From an uncultured Alphaproteobacteria bacterium (GTDB lineage: Bacteria > Pseudomonadota > Alphaproteobacteria > HIMB59 > GCA-002718135), in the NCBI GenBank assembly GCA_902602515.1, contig CACKRG010000003.1:124001-188000 (forward strand): a stretch of DNA of 64,000 nt. Reading direction: 5' to 3'. The notes under the pieces were generated by a model. That model was not told the origin of the DNA and ran no database searches. It saw only the letters and a list, made by a program, of their open reading frames with translations. This document shows, piece by piece, positions 15,735-24,272 of this stretch (positions are counted from its first letter, which is position 1; each line of letters starts with the position of its first letter). A program made the translations under genes and the position numbers.

Positions 15735-17487
15735 TTGCACTTCTCAGCCAATTTAATTCTTCAATCGATAAATCTTTCTTAAATATATTATAAACCTCAA
15801 GATGATATTTATTAATCCATTCAATTTCTATTTTACTGAGTAGATTTTTGTTAATTAAATCTTTTTCAATTGGGCACCATGAAATATTTTCAAAATAAAG
15901 ATTATTATTTTTATCTTCTTTAACGATTATTAAGTTTTCTATTCTTATTCCATATTCATTAAGTTTATAATAACCAGGCTCGTTTGATAGAATCATACCT
16001 GGTATTAGCTCAACACTTTCGAACATTGTTTTTTTTGCAATTCTTTGAGGAGCTTCATGCACACTTAAAAAACTACCTATGCCGTGTCCTGTTCCATGAT
16101 CATAGTCACAGCCAATTTCATTTAAGCTTTCTCTAGCTAAATAATCAATTTCTGATCCTTTTGTGCCTTTTTTAAAAATATGATTTGATAGTGCAATATG
16201 ACCTTTTAGTACTCTTGTGAACATATCTTTTTGTTCTAAAGAAGCTTCTCCAATAATTATTGTCCTTGTTATATCAGTAGTACCATCATAATATTGAGCA
16301 CCAGAGTCAACTAAATATATTTTATTATCTGAAAAATTAGTATTACTTTCTTCAGTGACACGATAATGAGGAAGTGCTGCATTTTTTCCAATTGCGGATA
16401 TTGTGTCAAATGAAAGTGAATGAAATAATTTATTTTTCTCTCTTAAATTTTCTAAATACTTAGCTACAGATATTTCATTATTATTTTTAATATCCATTTT
16501 ATTTTTTAACCAATAAATATATTTTGTTACACTAAGACCATCTCTTATATTTGCTTTTTTTGCTCCATTTTGCTCAATTTTATTTTTGATAGATTTTAAT
16601 AAAATACATGGATTAACTAAATTTTTGGGATTTATTTTTTGTTTTCTCAAAAGATCTAGGAAATAGTATGTTGTAGAATTAAAATCTAAACCAATTTTTT
16701 CAGATGAATTAATATTGTTAAAAATTAATCTAATGTTTTCTATGTTATTAATATTTATAAAAGTTTGGATTTCTTTTTTTATTACTTCGGGCATAGCGGA
16801 CTCTTTAATATACAAAGAGTGTTTATTATTTTTTGAAATTAGAAGATAAGAATATAGTAGTGGTGTATATTTAATATCATCTGCTCTTAAATTTAATACC
16901 CAAGCAATATTATCAAGCCCAGAAACAAAATAGTGATCAATTTCATTTTGATCTAAAAATTTTTTTAAGATATCTAATTTTTCACGTCTGCTCTGACCAG
17001 CAAAACTTGTTGGGTGATCAAATATAACTGTATACTGAGTTTTTGGCTGATTTTCCCATATTAAATCAACAAAATTTTTATCTGTTAGTTGAAGTTGAGA
17101 TTTAGAATTCTCTAATATTTTTTCCACTTTTTCAATTTCTACAATTGAATGAAGGGTTGGATCTAGTGCAATTTTATATTCTTCTTTTAATAAAATTTTT
17201 TCTAAATCTGTCCAAAAGCTATTTAAATGTTTTGCCTGAATTTCTTTGGTATTAATTTGAGTATTCGCTTGAAAAGTATATCGTCCATCAACATACAAGA
17301 AGGCATCTGTTGGAGTTATAATTGCTCTTCCTGCTGAACCAGAAAAATTTGTTATAAAATTTAATCTTTCTGCATTAGGGGAAATATACTCATTTAAATA
17401 TTCATCACTTCTATTAATGACAAAAATATCAATATTTTTTTCTTTTAATAGATTTTGTAATTTTTTTAAATTTGATTGATTGATCAT
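15721..17487 (-). CDS. Xaa-Pro aminopeptidase (M24B family)
   Basis: The 588-residue protein has two creatinase-N-like domains followed by the pita-bread metalloprotease domain. Metal ligands are in VDSGAQYYDGTTDITRT (two Asp), GTGHGIGSFLSVHE (His), SNEPGYY (Glu) and GIRIENL (Glu). The long three-domain form corresponds to eukaryote-like aminopeptidase P1 also found in alphaproteobacteria. It removes N-terminal residues ahead of proline in the cytosol. Its ATG overlaps the stop of the upstream dehydratase gene. Confidence 0.92.
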   Translation of the reverse strand: MINQSNLKKLQNLLKEKNIDIFVINRSDEYLNEYISPNAERLNFITNFSGSAGRAIITPTDAFLYVDGRYTFQANTQINTKEIQAKHLNSFWTDLEKILLKEEYKIALDPTLHSIVEIEKVEKILENSKSQLQLTDKNFVDLIWENQPKTQYTVIFDHPTSFAGQSRREKLDILKKFLDQNEIDHYFVSGLDNIAWVLNLRADDIKYTPLLYSYLLISKNNKHSLYIKESAMPEVIKKEIQTFININNIENIRLIFNNINSSEKIGLDFNSTTYYFLDLLRKQKINPKNLVNPCILLKSIKNKIEQNGAKKANIRDGLSVTKYIYWLKNKMDIKNNNEISVAKYLENLREKNKLFHSLSFDTISAIGKNAALPHYRVTEESNTNFSDNKIYLVDSGAQYYDGTTDITRTIIIGEASLEQKDMFTRVLKGHIALSNHIFKKGTKGSEIDYLARESLNEIGCDYDHGTGHGIGSFLSVHEAPQRIAKKTMFESVELIPGMILSNEPGYYKLNEYGIRIENLIIVKEDKNNNLYFENISWCPIEKDLINKNLLSKIEIEWINKYHLEVYNIFKKDLSIEELNWLRSATSPI

Positions 17488-18449
17488 AACTTATTAAATA
17501 AACTTAAATCAATATTACCACCAGAAATCATAACTAAAATTTTTTTATTTTTTACATCAATTTTATTATTTAATACTGCTGCAGCTGCAACTGCTCCTCC
17601 TGGCTCCACAACTATTTTAAGTTGTTCAGCTAGCAAAATTATAGTTTTTGTTACTTCTTCATCAGAAACACTTAGTCCTCCTTCAAGATTATTTGAATTA
17701 ATTTGAAAAGTTATATTACCAGGTTGTGGTGCCAATAGTGCGTCACAAAAAGATTTAGCATTTTTTTTATTTTCTATGAGTTTACCAGCTTCTAAAGATC
17801 GTTTTGTATCATCAAATTCATCGGGCTCTACAGAATATGATTTTATATTTGGATAAATATGTTTTAGGTAAGTTGATGTTCCTGCAATAAGACCGCCACC
17901 TCCACAACAACATAAATAAAGATCAGGCTCAATTGATTGCTCTTTCAAATCATTTACAATTTCAATAGCTGCAGTTCCTTGACCAGCAATAATATCTTCA
18001 TCATCATAGGGTTTAATTAAAGCTCTATTATCCTTGTTTTGAATTTCATTTCCTATCTCTTCTCTACTTTGAAAATAAGTGTCATATAATATTACCTCTG
18101 CTCCATATTTTTTTGTATTTTCGATTTTTATTTGAGGTGCAGTTCTAGGCATTATTATTTTTGCACTAATGTTATTAATCATAGATGCATAGGCAACAGC
18201 TTGTGCATGATTACCTGATGAATATGCTACTACACCTGAATCTTTTACACTTTCTATTAGTTTTGTAATTTTGTGTGTAGCTCCACGTAGTTTAAATGAT
18301 CCAGTATTTTGTAAATTTTCAAGTTTAAAATAAATTTCAGCTTCTAAAAGATTATTTATGTAATCATTAGTAACCAAAGGAGTTTTTATTACCTTTTGAT
18401 TGATTAATTTATAAGCATTATCAACATTTATATAGCTAAAATTAGTCAT
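17484..18449 (-). CDS. PLP-dependent threonine/serine dehydratase
   Basis: The 321-residue fold-type II PLP enzyme has the Schiff-base lysine in NTGSFKLRGA (about 50-59), the substrate loop SSGNHAQAVAYA and a glycine-rich phosphate cup CCCGGGGLIAG. It lacks a C-terminal ACT regulatory domain, so it is the short catabolic (TdcB-like) or serine-racemase-like form, rather than the long IlvA. It deaminates threonine to 2-oxobutanoate and/or racemises serine. It is cotranscribed with the aminopeptidase (ATGA overlap), which hints at use of amino acids from peptides. Confidence 0.85.
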   Translation of the reverse strand: MTNFSYINVDNAYKLINQKVIKTPLVTNDYINNLLEAEIYFKLENLQNTGSFKLRGATHKITKLIESVKDSGVVAYSSGNHAQAVAYASMINNISAKIIMPRTAPQIKIENTKKYGAEVILYDTYFQSREEIGNEIQNKDNRALIKPYDDEDIIAGQGTAAIEIVNDLKEQSIEPDLYLCCCGGGGLIAGTSTYLKHIYPNIKSYSVEPDEFDDTKRSLEAGKLIENKKNAKSFCDALLAPQPGNITFQINSNNLEGGLSVSDEEVTKTIILLAEQLKIVVEPGGAVAAAAVLNNKIDVKNKKILVMISGGNIDLSLFNKL

Positions 18450-18499
18450 AATTTTAAAAGTTTTTAATCGTTTTAATGGAATAAACTAAAAAAAAATAT

Positions 18500-18784
18500 A
18501 TGTATATTGTCATGGAACAAAACAAAGTAACTTCGCCATGTATTAGTGTATGTAAAACTGACCCAATCTCAGGTTATTGCTATGGTTGTGGCAGAACCAA
18601 TGAAGAGAAAGATATTTGGAAAAATGAAAATACTTCAAATGAATGGAAACAAAATAATTTATCTGAACTAAAATCTAGATTTTCAGATTGGCAGTTAGAG
18701 GCATTTGAAGAATCTTACAAATCTAAGGTTGAAACAGGTCTATCTCTTATTAAAAAAAAATTAGCAGAAAATCGTAAAAATTGA
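18500..18784 (+). CDS. DUF1289 small cysteine-rich protein
   Basis: The 94-residue protein shows the DUF1289 core SPCISVCKTDPISGYCYGCG with four cysteines (CxxxC...CxxC), a likely metal or Fe-S site, followed by TNEEKDIWKN. The C-terminal half is a charged helical extension. Function is unknown for the family. ATG at 18500 is used here; an in-frame ATG at 18512 is equally plausible. Its TGA overlaps the next gene's TTG start as TTGA. Confidence 0.82.
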   Translation: MYIVMEQNKVTSPCISVCKTDPISGYCYGCGRTNEEKDIWKNENTSNEWKQNNLSELKSRFSDWQLEAFEESYKSKVETGLSLIKKKLAENRKN

Positions 18785-19344
18785 AAAGTTTAATAATTTT
18801 TATTTTTATTCTATCTTTTTCATTCAATCTTCAATCACAAAATAAAATGATACTTGATAACTTAGAAACACCTGGAATTTCTTCTCAAGGTCAAAATTGG
18901 GCTTTCTTTACTGATGGAGTAATGGGCGGATTATCCCAAGGTAAAGCGATCATATCAAAAGTTAATGATGTTAATTGTTATCATATGACAGGTGATGTCA
19001 CGACTGAAAATAACGGTGGTTTTATTCAAATAAGAAATCAATTAAAACCTTCAATATCAACAGAAGAGTTTGAAGGTGTTTATTTTAAAGTATTTGGTAA
19101 TAATGAAGAATATTCAATTCATGTAAGAACAGCTTTAACAGTAGCTCCATGGCAATATTATAAATATAGCTTTAAAACTAATACTGAGTGGACAGTGATA
19201 AAAGCACCCTTTAGTGAATTTAAAAAATCAAACGCATACCAGCCAAAAAAATTAGTTGGTCAGAATATTAAGACATTAGGGCTAGTTGCTGGATTTAAAG
19301 ATTTTCAAGCAGATATTTGTTTATCAGAGATTGGCTTTTATTAA
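18781..19344 (+). CDS. CIA30 family protein, exported
   Basis: The 187-residue product begins at a TTG and has a signal peptide (KSLIIFIFILSFSFNLQSQ). The rest is the CIA30 fold: LDNLETPG, the FFTDGVMGGLSQGKA signature and GGFIQIRNQL. CIA30 is a complex I assembly factor in eukaryotes. Bacterial exported relatives have a carbohydrate-binding-like jelly roll and unknown function. TTG is preferred because the next methionine (18847) would remove the signal peptide. It may have a NADH dehydrogenase-related role, but an envelope role is just as possible. Confidence 0.78.
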   Translation: MKSLIIFIFILSFSFNLQSQNKMILDNLETPGISSQGQNWAFFTDGVMGGLSQGKAIISKVNDVNCYHMTGDVTTENNGGFIQIRNQLKPSISTEEFEGVYFKVFGNNEEYSIHVRTALTVAPWQYYKYSFKTNTEWTVIKAPFSEFKKSNAYQPKKLVGQNIKTLGLVAGFKDFQADICLSEIGFY

Positions 19345-20075
19345 TAATCTATTTTCAATAAATACAATCCTTCAGGTGGCGCAGTAACTCCAGCAAATTC
19401 TCTTTTTTTGGATTCAATAATTTCTGAAATAGATTTTTCTATTTTACTAAGTCCTATATCAACCAGTGTACCGACCATGATTCTAACTTGAGAATGTAAA
19501 AAGGATTTAGCTGATATTAAAAAATTTATTTCATTATGATTAAAATTTATATCCAGTGAATTAATAGATTTAATTGGTGATTTCGATTGGCAATTTATTG
19601 ACCTAAAAGCAGACAAATCAAATTTTCCTATAAATTGTTGTGATTGTTTTATTATTTTTTCAGTATCTATTTTTTTATGTACACACCAAACTTTGTTTTG
19701 CTCTAACGTAATTGGTGATCTTCTATTTAAGATCTTGTATTCATACCATCTCAATTTTGCTGAAAATCTAGAATTAAAATCTTTATCTACTTCTTCAGCA
19801 TGTAAAATAGATATGGGTTGGGGTCTTAGATAATGATTAATTCCATCTCTGATAGTGTCAGTATCAAAATATTGCTCTAATTCAAAATTGGCCACCTGTC
19901 CTCTTGCATGAACACCTGCATCTGTTCGACCAGCTCCAAATAATGTTATTTTTTGTTTAGATAGTTTTTCTATTGCCTCTTCAACCAATTGTTGAATAGA
20001 AGAGCCATTTTCTTGACGTTGCCAACCTACATAATTAGTCCCATCATATTCTAATATTATCTTGTAGTTAGGCAT
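19341..20075 (-). CDS. truA: tRNA pseudouridine(38-40) synthase TruA
   Basis: The 244-residue enzyme has the catalytic-aspartate motif FGAGRTDAGVHARGQVA (about 46-62), the start IILEYDGTNYVGWQRQ and the late FLHSQVRIMVGTLV. It makes pseudouridine at positions 38-40 of the tRNA anticodon arm. It overlaps fmt by 8 bases, so fmt and truA are probably translated together. Length is normal. Confidence 0.95.
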   Translation of the reverse strand: MPNYKIILEYDGTNYVGWQRQENGSSIQQLVEEAIEKLSKQKITLFGAGRTDAGVHARGQVANFELEQYFDTDTIRDGINHYLRPQPISILHAEEVDKDFNSRFSAKLRWYEYKILNRRSPITLEQNKVWCVHKKIDTEKIIKQSQQFIGKFDLSAFRSINCQSKSPIKSINSLDINFNHNEINFLISAKSFLHSQVRIMVGTLVDIGLSKIEKSISEIIESKKREFAGVTAPPEGLYLLKIDY

Positions 20076-20991
20076 TTATTATATCATTAATCTTAAGGCT
20101 ATAACCTCGAAGAAAATCATCTTTAGAAATAGCATTTTTGCCTTCTCTTTGTAAAATTAGTGGTTCAATACTTCCGTCATTGCATCCAATATCAAAGGTT
20201 TCGTTAAGAATTGTCGATGCATTACCAATAGAATTTGATTTTCTTGCTTTAATGATCTTAATTCTTTCATTTTGTATAGTAAACCAAGCACCAGGTTTAG
20301 GAGAATGTGCTCTTATAAAATTTAAAACTTCATTTACAGATTTATTAAAATTAATTTTTCTGTTTAGTGAAGAAATTTTATTTGCATATGTTGCATCATT
20401 ATCATCCTGATCAGAATAAGAAATTTTTTTTTCAAATATAAGGGGAATAGTTTCCACTAATAATTTGACTCCAACCTCTGTTAATTTTTGACTTAATTCA
20501 TTTTTATTACAATCATTTTCTATATCCACTTTTTTTTGCTTAATAATTGGTCCAGCATCTAATTTTTCAATTAGTTGTATTATTGATATACCCGTCTCTT
20601 TATCACCACTCATTAAAGAATGCTCTATTGGTGCTGCACCCCTCCATCTAGGCAACAAGGATACATGTATATTGATACAACCAAATGGGGGAAGATCTAG
20701 AATAACTTTTGGCAATATTTTACCATATGCCATGACAATAATTAAATCAGGATTTAATTTTTTCACTATTTCAAAAGTATTTTTATCAAACGTATTTGGA
20801 CAAAAAACTTCAATGTTATTTTTATTTGCAAGTTGATGGACTTCAGATTCAATTATTTTCATTCCTCTAGATTTCTTTTTTGGGGGTTGTGAAAATACTG
20901 CGGAAATTATGAAATTACTTTTAATTAAAGCCTCAAGATAGTCAGAAGCTATTTTAGGCGAGCCCATGAAAATTATTTTTTTATTATTCAT
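20068..20991 (-). CDS. fmt: Methionyl-tRNA formyltransferase
   Basis: The 307-residue protein starts with a FMGSPKIASDYLEAL formyltransferase fold. It carries the catalytic INIHVSLLPRWRGAAPIEH motif and the KLDAGPIIKQ loop, followed by a C-terminal OB-like domain (SPKPGAWFTI). It formylates initiator Met-tRNA. It shares a base with def upstream and overlaps truA downstream; def and fmt act at opposite ends of N-formylmethionine use. Confidence 0.95.
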   Translation of the reverse strand: MNNKKIIFMGSPKIASDYLEALIKSNFIISAVFSQPPKKKSRGMKIIESEVHQLANKNNIEVFCPNTFDKNTFEIVKKLNPDLIIVMAYGKILPKVILDLPPFGCINIHVSLLPRWRGAAPIEHSLMSGDKETGISIIQLIEKLDAGPIIKQKKVDIENDCNKNELSQKLTEVGVKLLVETIPLIFEKKISYSDQDDNDATYANKISSLNRKINFNKSVNEVLNFIRAHSPKPGAWFTIQNERIKIIKARKSNSIGNASTILNETFDIGCNDGSIEPLILQREGKNAISKDDFLRGYSLKINDIINA

Positions 20992-21500
20992 TATTTTTTG
21001 TTTTTTAAAAATTTTTGTACTTTTTTGATCATTATATTCCTTTTTAATGAAGAAAGATAATCTACAAATAACTTTCCAGAAAGATGATCAATTTCATGTT
21101 GTAAAATTCTTGATTCCACTCCACTAACTTCTTTTGTTATTTGTTTGTTATTTTCATCTAAGTACTCGACTACAATATTTTGAGGTCTCTCAATTTCTGC
21201 AAATTGTTCAGGAAGAGATAAACAGCCCTCTTCCATAAAAATTTTTTCTTGAGAGTATGAAACAATATATGGGTTAAATAATGTATATTTTGTCTCTTTT
21301 TTAGTCTCTTGATCTACAAAAAATATAGTCACAATTTGTTTTAGAATTCCAATTTGATTTGCTGCTAAACCTACACCTGGTGCTTTTATCATTATTTGCA
21401 TCATTTTTTTGGCAATTTCTTTTTCCTTAATTCCAACAGACTGAATTTTATCTGCTTTTTGGCGTAATAGTGGATTGGGGACATAGAGTAATTTATCCAT
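20991..21500 (-). CDS. def: Peptide deformylase
   Basis: The 169-residue metallopeptidase has the three family motifs GVGLAANQIG, EEGCLSLP (metal-binding Cys) and QHEIDHLSGKLF (two His and catalytic Glu). It removes the formyl group from nascent proteins. It sits directly upstream of fmt with a shared base. The KNMIKKVQKF-like C-terminal tail is lysine-rich. Confidence 0.95.
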   Translation of the reverse strand: MDKLLYVPNPLLRQKADKIQSVGIKEKEIAKKMMQIMIKAPGVGLAANQIGILKQIVTIFFVDQETKKETKYTLFNPYIVSYSQEKIFMEEGCLSLPEQFAEIERPQNIVVEYLDENNKQITKEVSGVESRILQHEIDHLSGKLFVDYLSSLKRNIMIKKVQKFLKNKK

Positions 21501-21506
21501 ATTTAA

Positions 21507-22106
21507 TTATGTAATTTTTTTTCTTGCTTGAAAAGCAGTGCTTAATGTATTTTCATCAAGGTAGTGCACCTCTCCGCCCATAGGAACCCCTTGTGCTAAA
21601 CGAGTAACAGTTAAATCTTTAAATTGTTCTAGTTTATCAGAAATAACAAATGACGTTGTTTGTCCTTCCATTGTAGTACTTAAGGCTAGAATAATTTCGT
21701 TAACATCATTTTTTTCAACTCTCTTTATAAGATTATTTAATCTTAATTCATCAGTACCAATCCCATGAATAGCAGAAAGTGAGCCTCCTAAAACATGGTA
21801 TAAACCTCTATAAAATCCAATTTTTTCAAATGTCCATAAATCAGATACATCTTCTACTACACAAATTGTTTTTCTATCTCTTAAATTATTAGAACATACA
21901 TTACAGGGATTTTGCATATCAATATTTCCACAATTATGACATTCAATGATTTTATCGTATGAAAGATTTAAACTTTCAATCAGAGGAGATAAATTTTTAT
22001 CTTTATTTTTAAGTAAAAAAAGAGCAATTCTTTGAGCAGATCTTCTTCCTAGTCCAGGAAGTTTAGAAATGTCATTAATTAGTTTATCAATAGGAGATTG
22101 CTCCAT
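21507..22106 (-). CDS. recR: Recombination mediator RecR
   Basis: The 199-residue protein has an N-terminal helix-hairpin-helix (ISKLPGLGRRSAQRIALFLL), a four-cysteine zinc finger (CHNCGNIDMQNPCNVC), a Toprim core (ICVVEDVSDLWTFE) and a C-terminal Walker-B-like part. With RecO it loads RecA at gaps. The dnaX-ybaB-recR order is the standard bacterial cluster. Confidence 0.95.
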   Translation of the reverse strand: MEQSPIDKLINDISKLPGLGRRSAQRIALFLLKNKDKNLSPLIESLNLSYDKIIECHNCGNIDMQNPCNVCSNNLRDRKTICVVEDVSDLWTFEKIGFYRGLYHVLGGSLSAIHGIGTDELRLNNLIKRVEKNDVNEIILALSTTMEGQTTSFVISDKLEQFKDLTVTRLAQGVPMGGEVHYLDENTLSTAFQARKKIT

Positions 22107-22109
22107 ATG

Positions 22110-22433
22110 CTAAAAAGGTAGTTTCATTCCAGGCGGTAGTGGCAGTCCACCAGTTAATGATTTCATTTCTTCTTGAGCTGCAATTTCACCTTTTTGTTTT
22201 GCATCGTTTATAGCTGCGATCAATAAATCTTCTAATATTTCTTTTTCATCTGCCTTAATCAAACTGTCATCAATTGAAATTCTTTTAAAAGATCCTTTTG
22301 CTGTTGCAAAAACTTTAACCATTCCACCTCCAGATGTCCCTTCAACTTCTATTTCATTAAGCTTATCTTGTGCTTCAGCCATTTTTTTTTGCAATTGCTG
22401 AGCTTGTTTCATCATATTACCAAAATTTACCAT
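22110..22433 (-). CDS. YbaB/EbfC family nucleoid-associated protein
   Basis: The 107-residue protein has the tweezer-like DNA-binding family pattern: an N-terminal coiled coil (MMKQAQQLQKKMAEAQDKLN), then EVEGTSGGGMVKVFATAKG and a C-terminal GGLPLPPGMKLPF. It binds DNA as a dimer and may act in nucleoid organisation or recombination. It overlaps the dnaX 3' end by 7 bases and lies 3 bases from recR. Confidence 0.93.
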   Translation of the reverse strand: MVNFGNMMKQAQQLQKKMAEAQDKLNEIEVEGTSGGGMVKVFATAKGSFKRISIDDSLIKADEKEILEDLLIAAINDAKQKGEIAAQEEMKSLTGGLPLPPGMKLPF

Positions 22434-24121
22434 TTCTCCTCCTTTTTAATTTTCGTGTCTGTGATTTGTTCTTTTAAATTAACTTCAGTTAAATCAGTTA
22501 TTGAATGTATTTTGCTATCAGGAAATTCTTTTAATATTTTTTTTATTTCAATATTATTTTTCATAAGTTCAATTTGTTTTTGTTGATTAATTATATCTTC
22601 TTCATATAAACTTTTACCAAGATTACTAGTTGATGTGTGTATCTGCCAAATCCTACCTGTCCAAGTTGAAATGAGTTTAGCAACTTTTCTATTAAAAGAA
22701 TGGTCTGAAATTTTCTCTAAATTAAGAACAACCTCACCTTCTTTAAATGAAATAAGAGTGACGTCATTATATAATTTTGTGTGTAATATACCCTCTCTAT
22801 GCACATAAAACATTTCAACAAATTGTCTAAAATCATTTATTTTTTTGTAATTTTTTTCTACTTCATCAATTTTATCTTCTGATACTTCATTTTTAAAATT
22901 TAATATTTTATTTTGATCACTATTTTTATCTGTATTATTTTGATTAGCTAAATCTGTTATTATTTTTTTATCAGTTTTTTCTATTTGTTTTAATAAATCA
23001 TCAGGATTCAATCCATCAAACAGATATATAATTCTTAGTATTAGCATTTCGCCATGTTGAAAAAGATGGTATCCACTTTGTAATTCTTGGAAACCTCTAA
23101 ATAAAATTTGCCATATAATATTAAGATTATTTAGAGTTAATTTAGAGGATAGTGCTGATCCTCTTGTCCTTTCAATTTCTGGAATATAAATATCATCTTT
23201 TAAATTAGGAGCTATTTTGATTTGAGTTAAAAAATGCACTACATTCATTAGTTCATCAAATATCATTACAACATCTGCACCCAAATCATATTGTTTTCTA
23301 TAAAGATCTAAAGCATTTAAAGAATCTCCTTCTAAAATTTTCTCTAATAAATCAAAAATTTTTTCTCTTTCAGCTAAACCAAGCATTGTTATAATTAATT
23401 TTGAATCTATTTTTATATTTTGATTAGTAATTGCTTGATCAAGCAAACTTAAACCATCTCTTATTGATCCATCAGCAGCTCTAACAATTAATGCTATCGC
23501 ATCTTTATCAATATCTATTTTTTCTTTGCTAACAATTTTTAATAAATGATCTGTTAAAACTTTATTTTCTATTCTAAGTAAATCAAATCTCTGACATCTT
23601 GATAATACTGTTATTGGAATTTTTTTTACTTCTGTTGTAGCAAAAATAAATTTTACATGTTCAGGTGGCTCCTCCAAAGTTTTAAGTAGAGCATTAAATG
23701 CACTTTTGGAAAGCATATGAACTTCATCAATAATAAAAATTTTGTACTTCCCTATTACTGGTTTATATTTTACATTATCGATTATCTCTCTAATATCATC
23801 AACTCCTGTATTTGAGGCTGCATCCATTTCAACTACATCTAAATTGCTATCTATACCGGTTGACCTACATGCATCACAATCTCCACATGGCTCACAATCA
23901 GCTTTATCTCTTTTTTGACAATTTATGCTCATTGCAATCAATCTTGCTGTTGTTGTTTTACCAACTCCTCTAACACCTGTTAGAACATAAGCATGAGCCA
24001 ATCTATTATTAATTATCGCACTAGAAATAATTTGAACGAGAAGATCTTGCCCAACTAAATCTTCAAATTTTTGTGGCCTGTATTTTCTAGCTAAAACTTT
24101 ATATTCTTTATATTCATCCAT
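22427..24121 (-). CDS. dnaX: DNA polymerase III subunits gamma and tau
   Basis: The 564-residue clamp-loader ATPase has Walker A GVRGVGKTTTAR (about 49-60), a zinc module (CEPCGDCDAC), Walker B IFIIDEVHML, sensor 1 FATTEVKKIP and sensor 2 GSIRDGLSLLDQA. Collar domain III ends near residue 370, followed by a charged linker and a tau-specific C-terminal part. The run of seven A near codon 385 could allow a gamma-like short product by slippage. The ATG begins only 7 bases past the SRP RNA 3' arm, and no separate Shine-Dalgarno is visible. Confidence 0.95.
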   Translation of the reverse strand: MDEYKEYKVLARKYRPQKFEDLVGQDLLVQIISSAIINNRLAHAYVLTGVRGVGKTTTARLIAMSINCQKRDKADCEPCGDCDACRSTGIDSNLDVVEMDAASNTGVDDIREIIDNVKYKPVIGKYKIFIIDEVHMLSKSAFNALLKTLEEPPEHVKFIFATTEVKKIPITVLSRCQRFDLLRIENKVLTDHLLKIVSKEKIDIDKDAIALIVRAADGSIRDGLSLLDQAITNQNIKIDSKLIITMLGLAEREKIFDLLEKILEGDSLNALDLYRKQYDLGADVVMIFDELMNVVHFLTQIKIAPNLKDDIYIPEIERTRGSALSSKLTLNNLNIIWQILFRGFQELQSGYHLFQHGEMLILRIIYLFDGLNPDDLLKQIEKTDKKIITDLANQNNTDKNSDQNKILNFKNEVSEDKIDEVEKNYKKINDFRQFVEMFYVHREGILHTKLYNDVTLISFKEGEVVLNLEKISDHSFNRKVAKLISTWTGRIWQIHTSTSNLGKSLYEEDIINQQKQIELMKNNIEIKKILKEFPDSKIHSITDLTEVNLKEQITDTKIKKEEKW

Positions 24122-24128
24122 AATTTAA

Positions 24129-24219
24129 AAGGAAGGTTTTAGACCCAAATAATATTGTTACAGCTGCTTCTTTTCAGATCTGACTGGATTAGCAACTTAT
24201 TTGCCCTCAAACCTTCCTT
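24129..24219 (-). ncRNA. ffs: Signal recognition particle RNA (4.5S type)
   Basis: The minus strand contains the nearly universal SRP domain IV core GTCAGATCTGAAAAGAAGCAGC, here about 24154-24180, flanked by a long hairpin. Terminal arms pair perfectly over 11 bp (24129-24139 with 24209-24219: AAGGAAGGTTT against AAACCTTCCTT). The length of about 91 bases fits the short bacterial form. It binds Ffh for cotranslational targeting. ffs just upstream of dnaX is a common arrangement. A TATATT hexamer a few bases ahead may be its -10 box. Exact ends are estimated from the terminal stem. Confidence 0.9.
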
Positions 24220-24272
24220 GCATAATATAACACTATTGTAGAAAAAACCTAAACAGACTTTTAAAAATTAAA

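Noticed and set aside
22368..22586. Plus-strand 72-codon frame over ybaB/dnaX
   Set aside because: It is antisense to two firmly identified genes, hydrophobic as is common for antisense of Lys/Glu-rich genes, and has no ribosome binding site.
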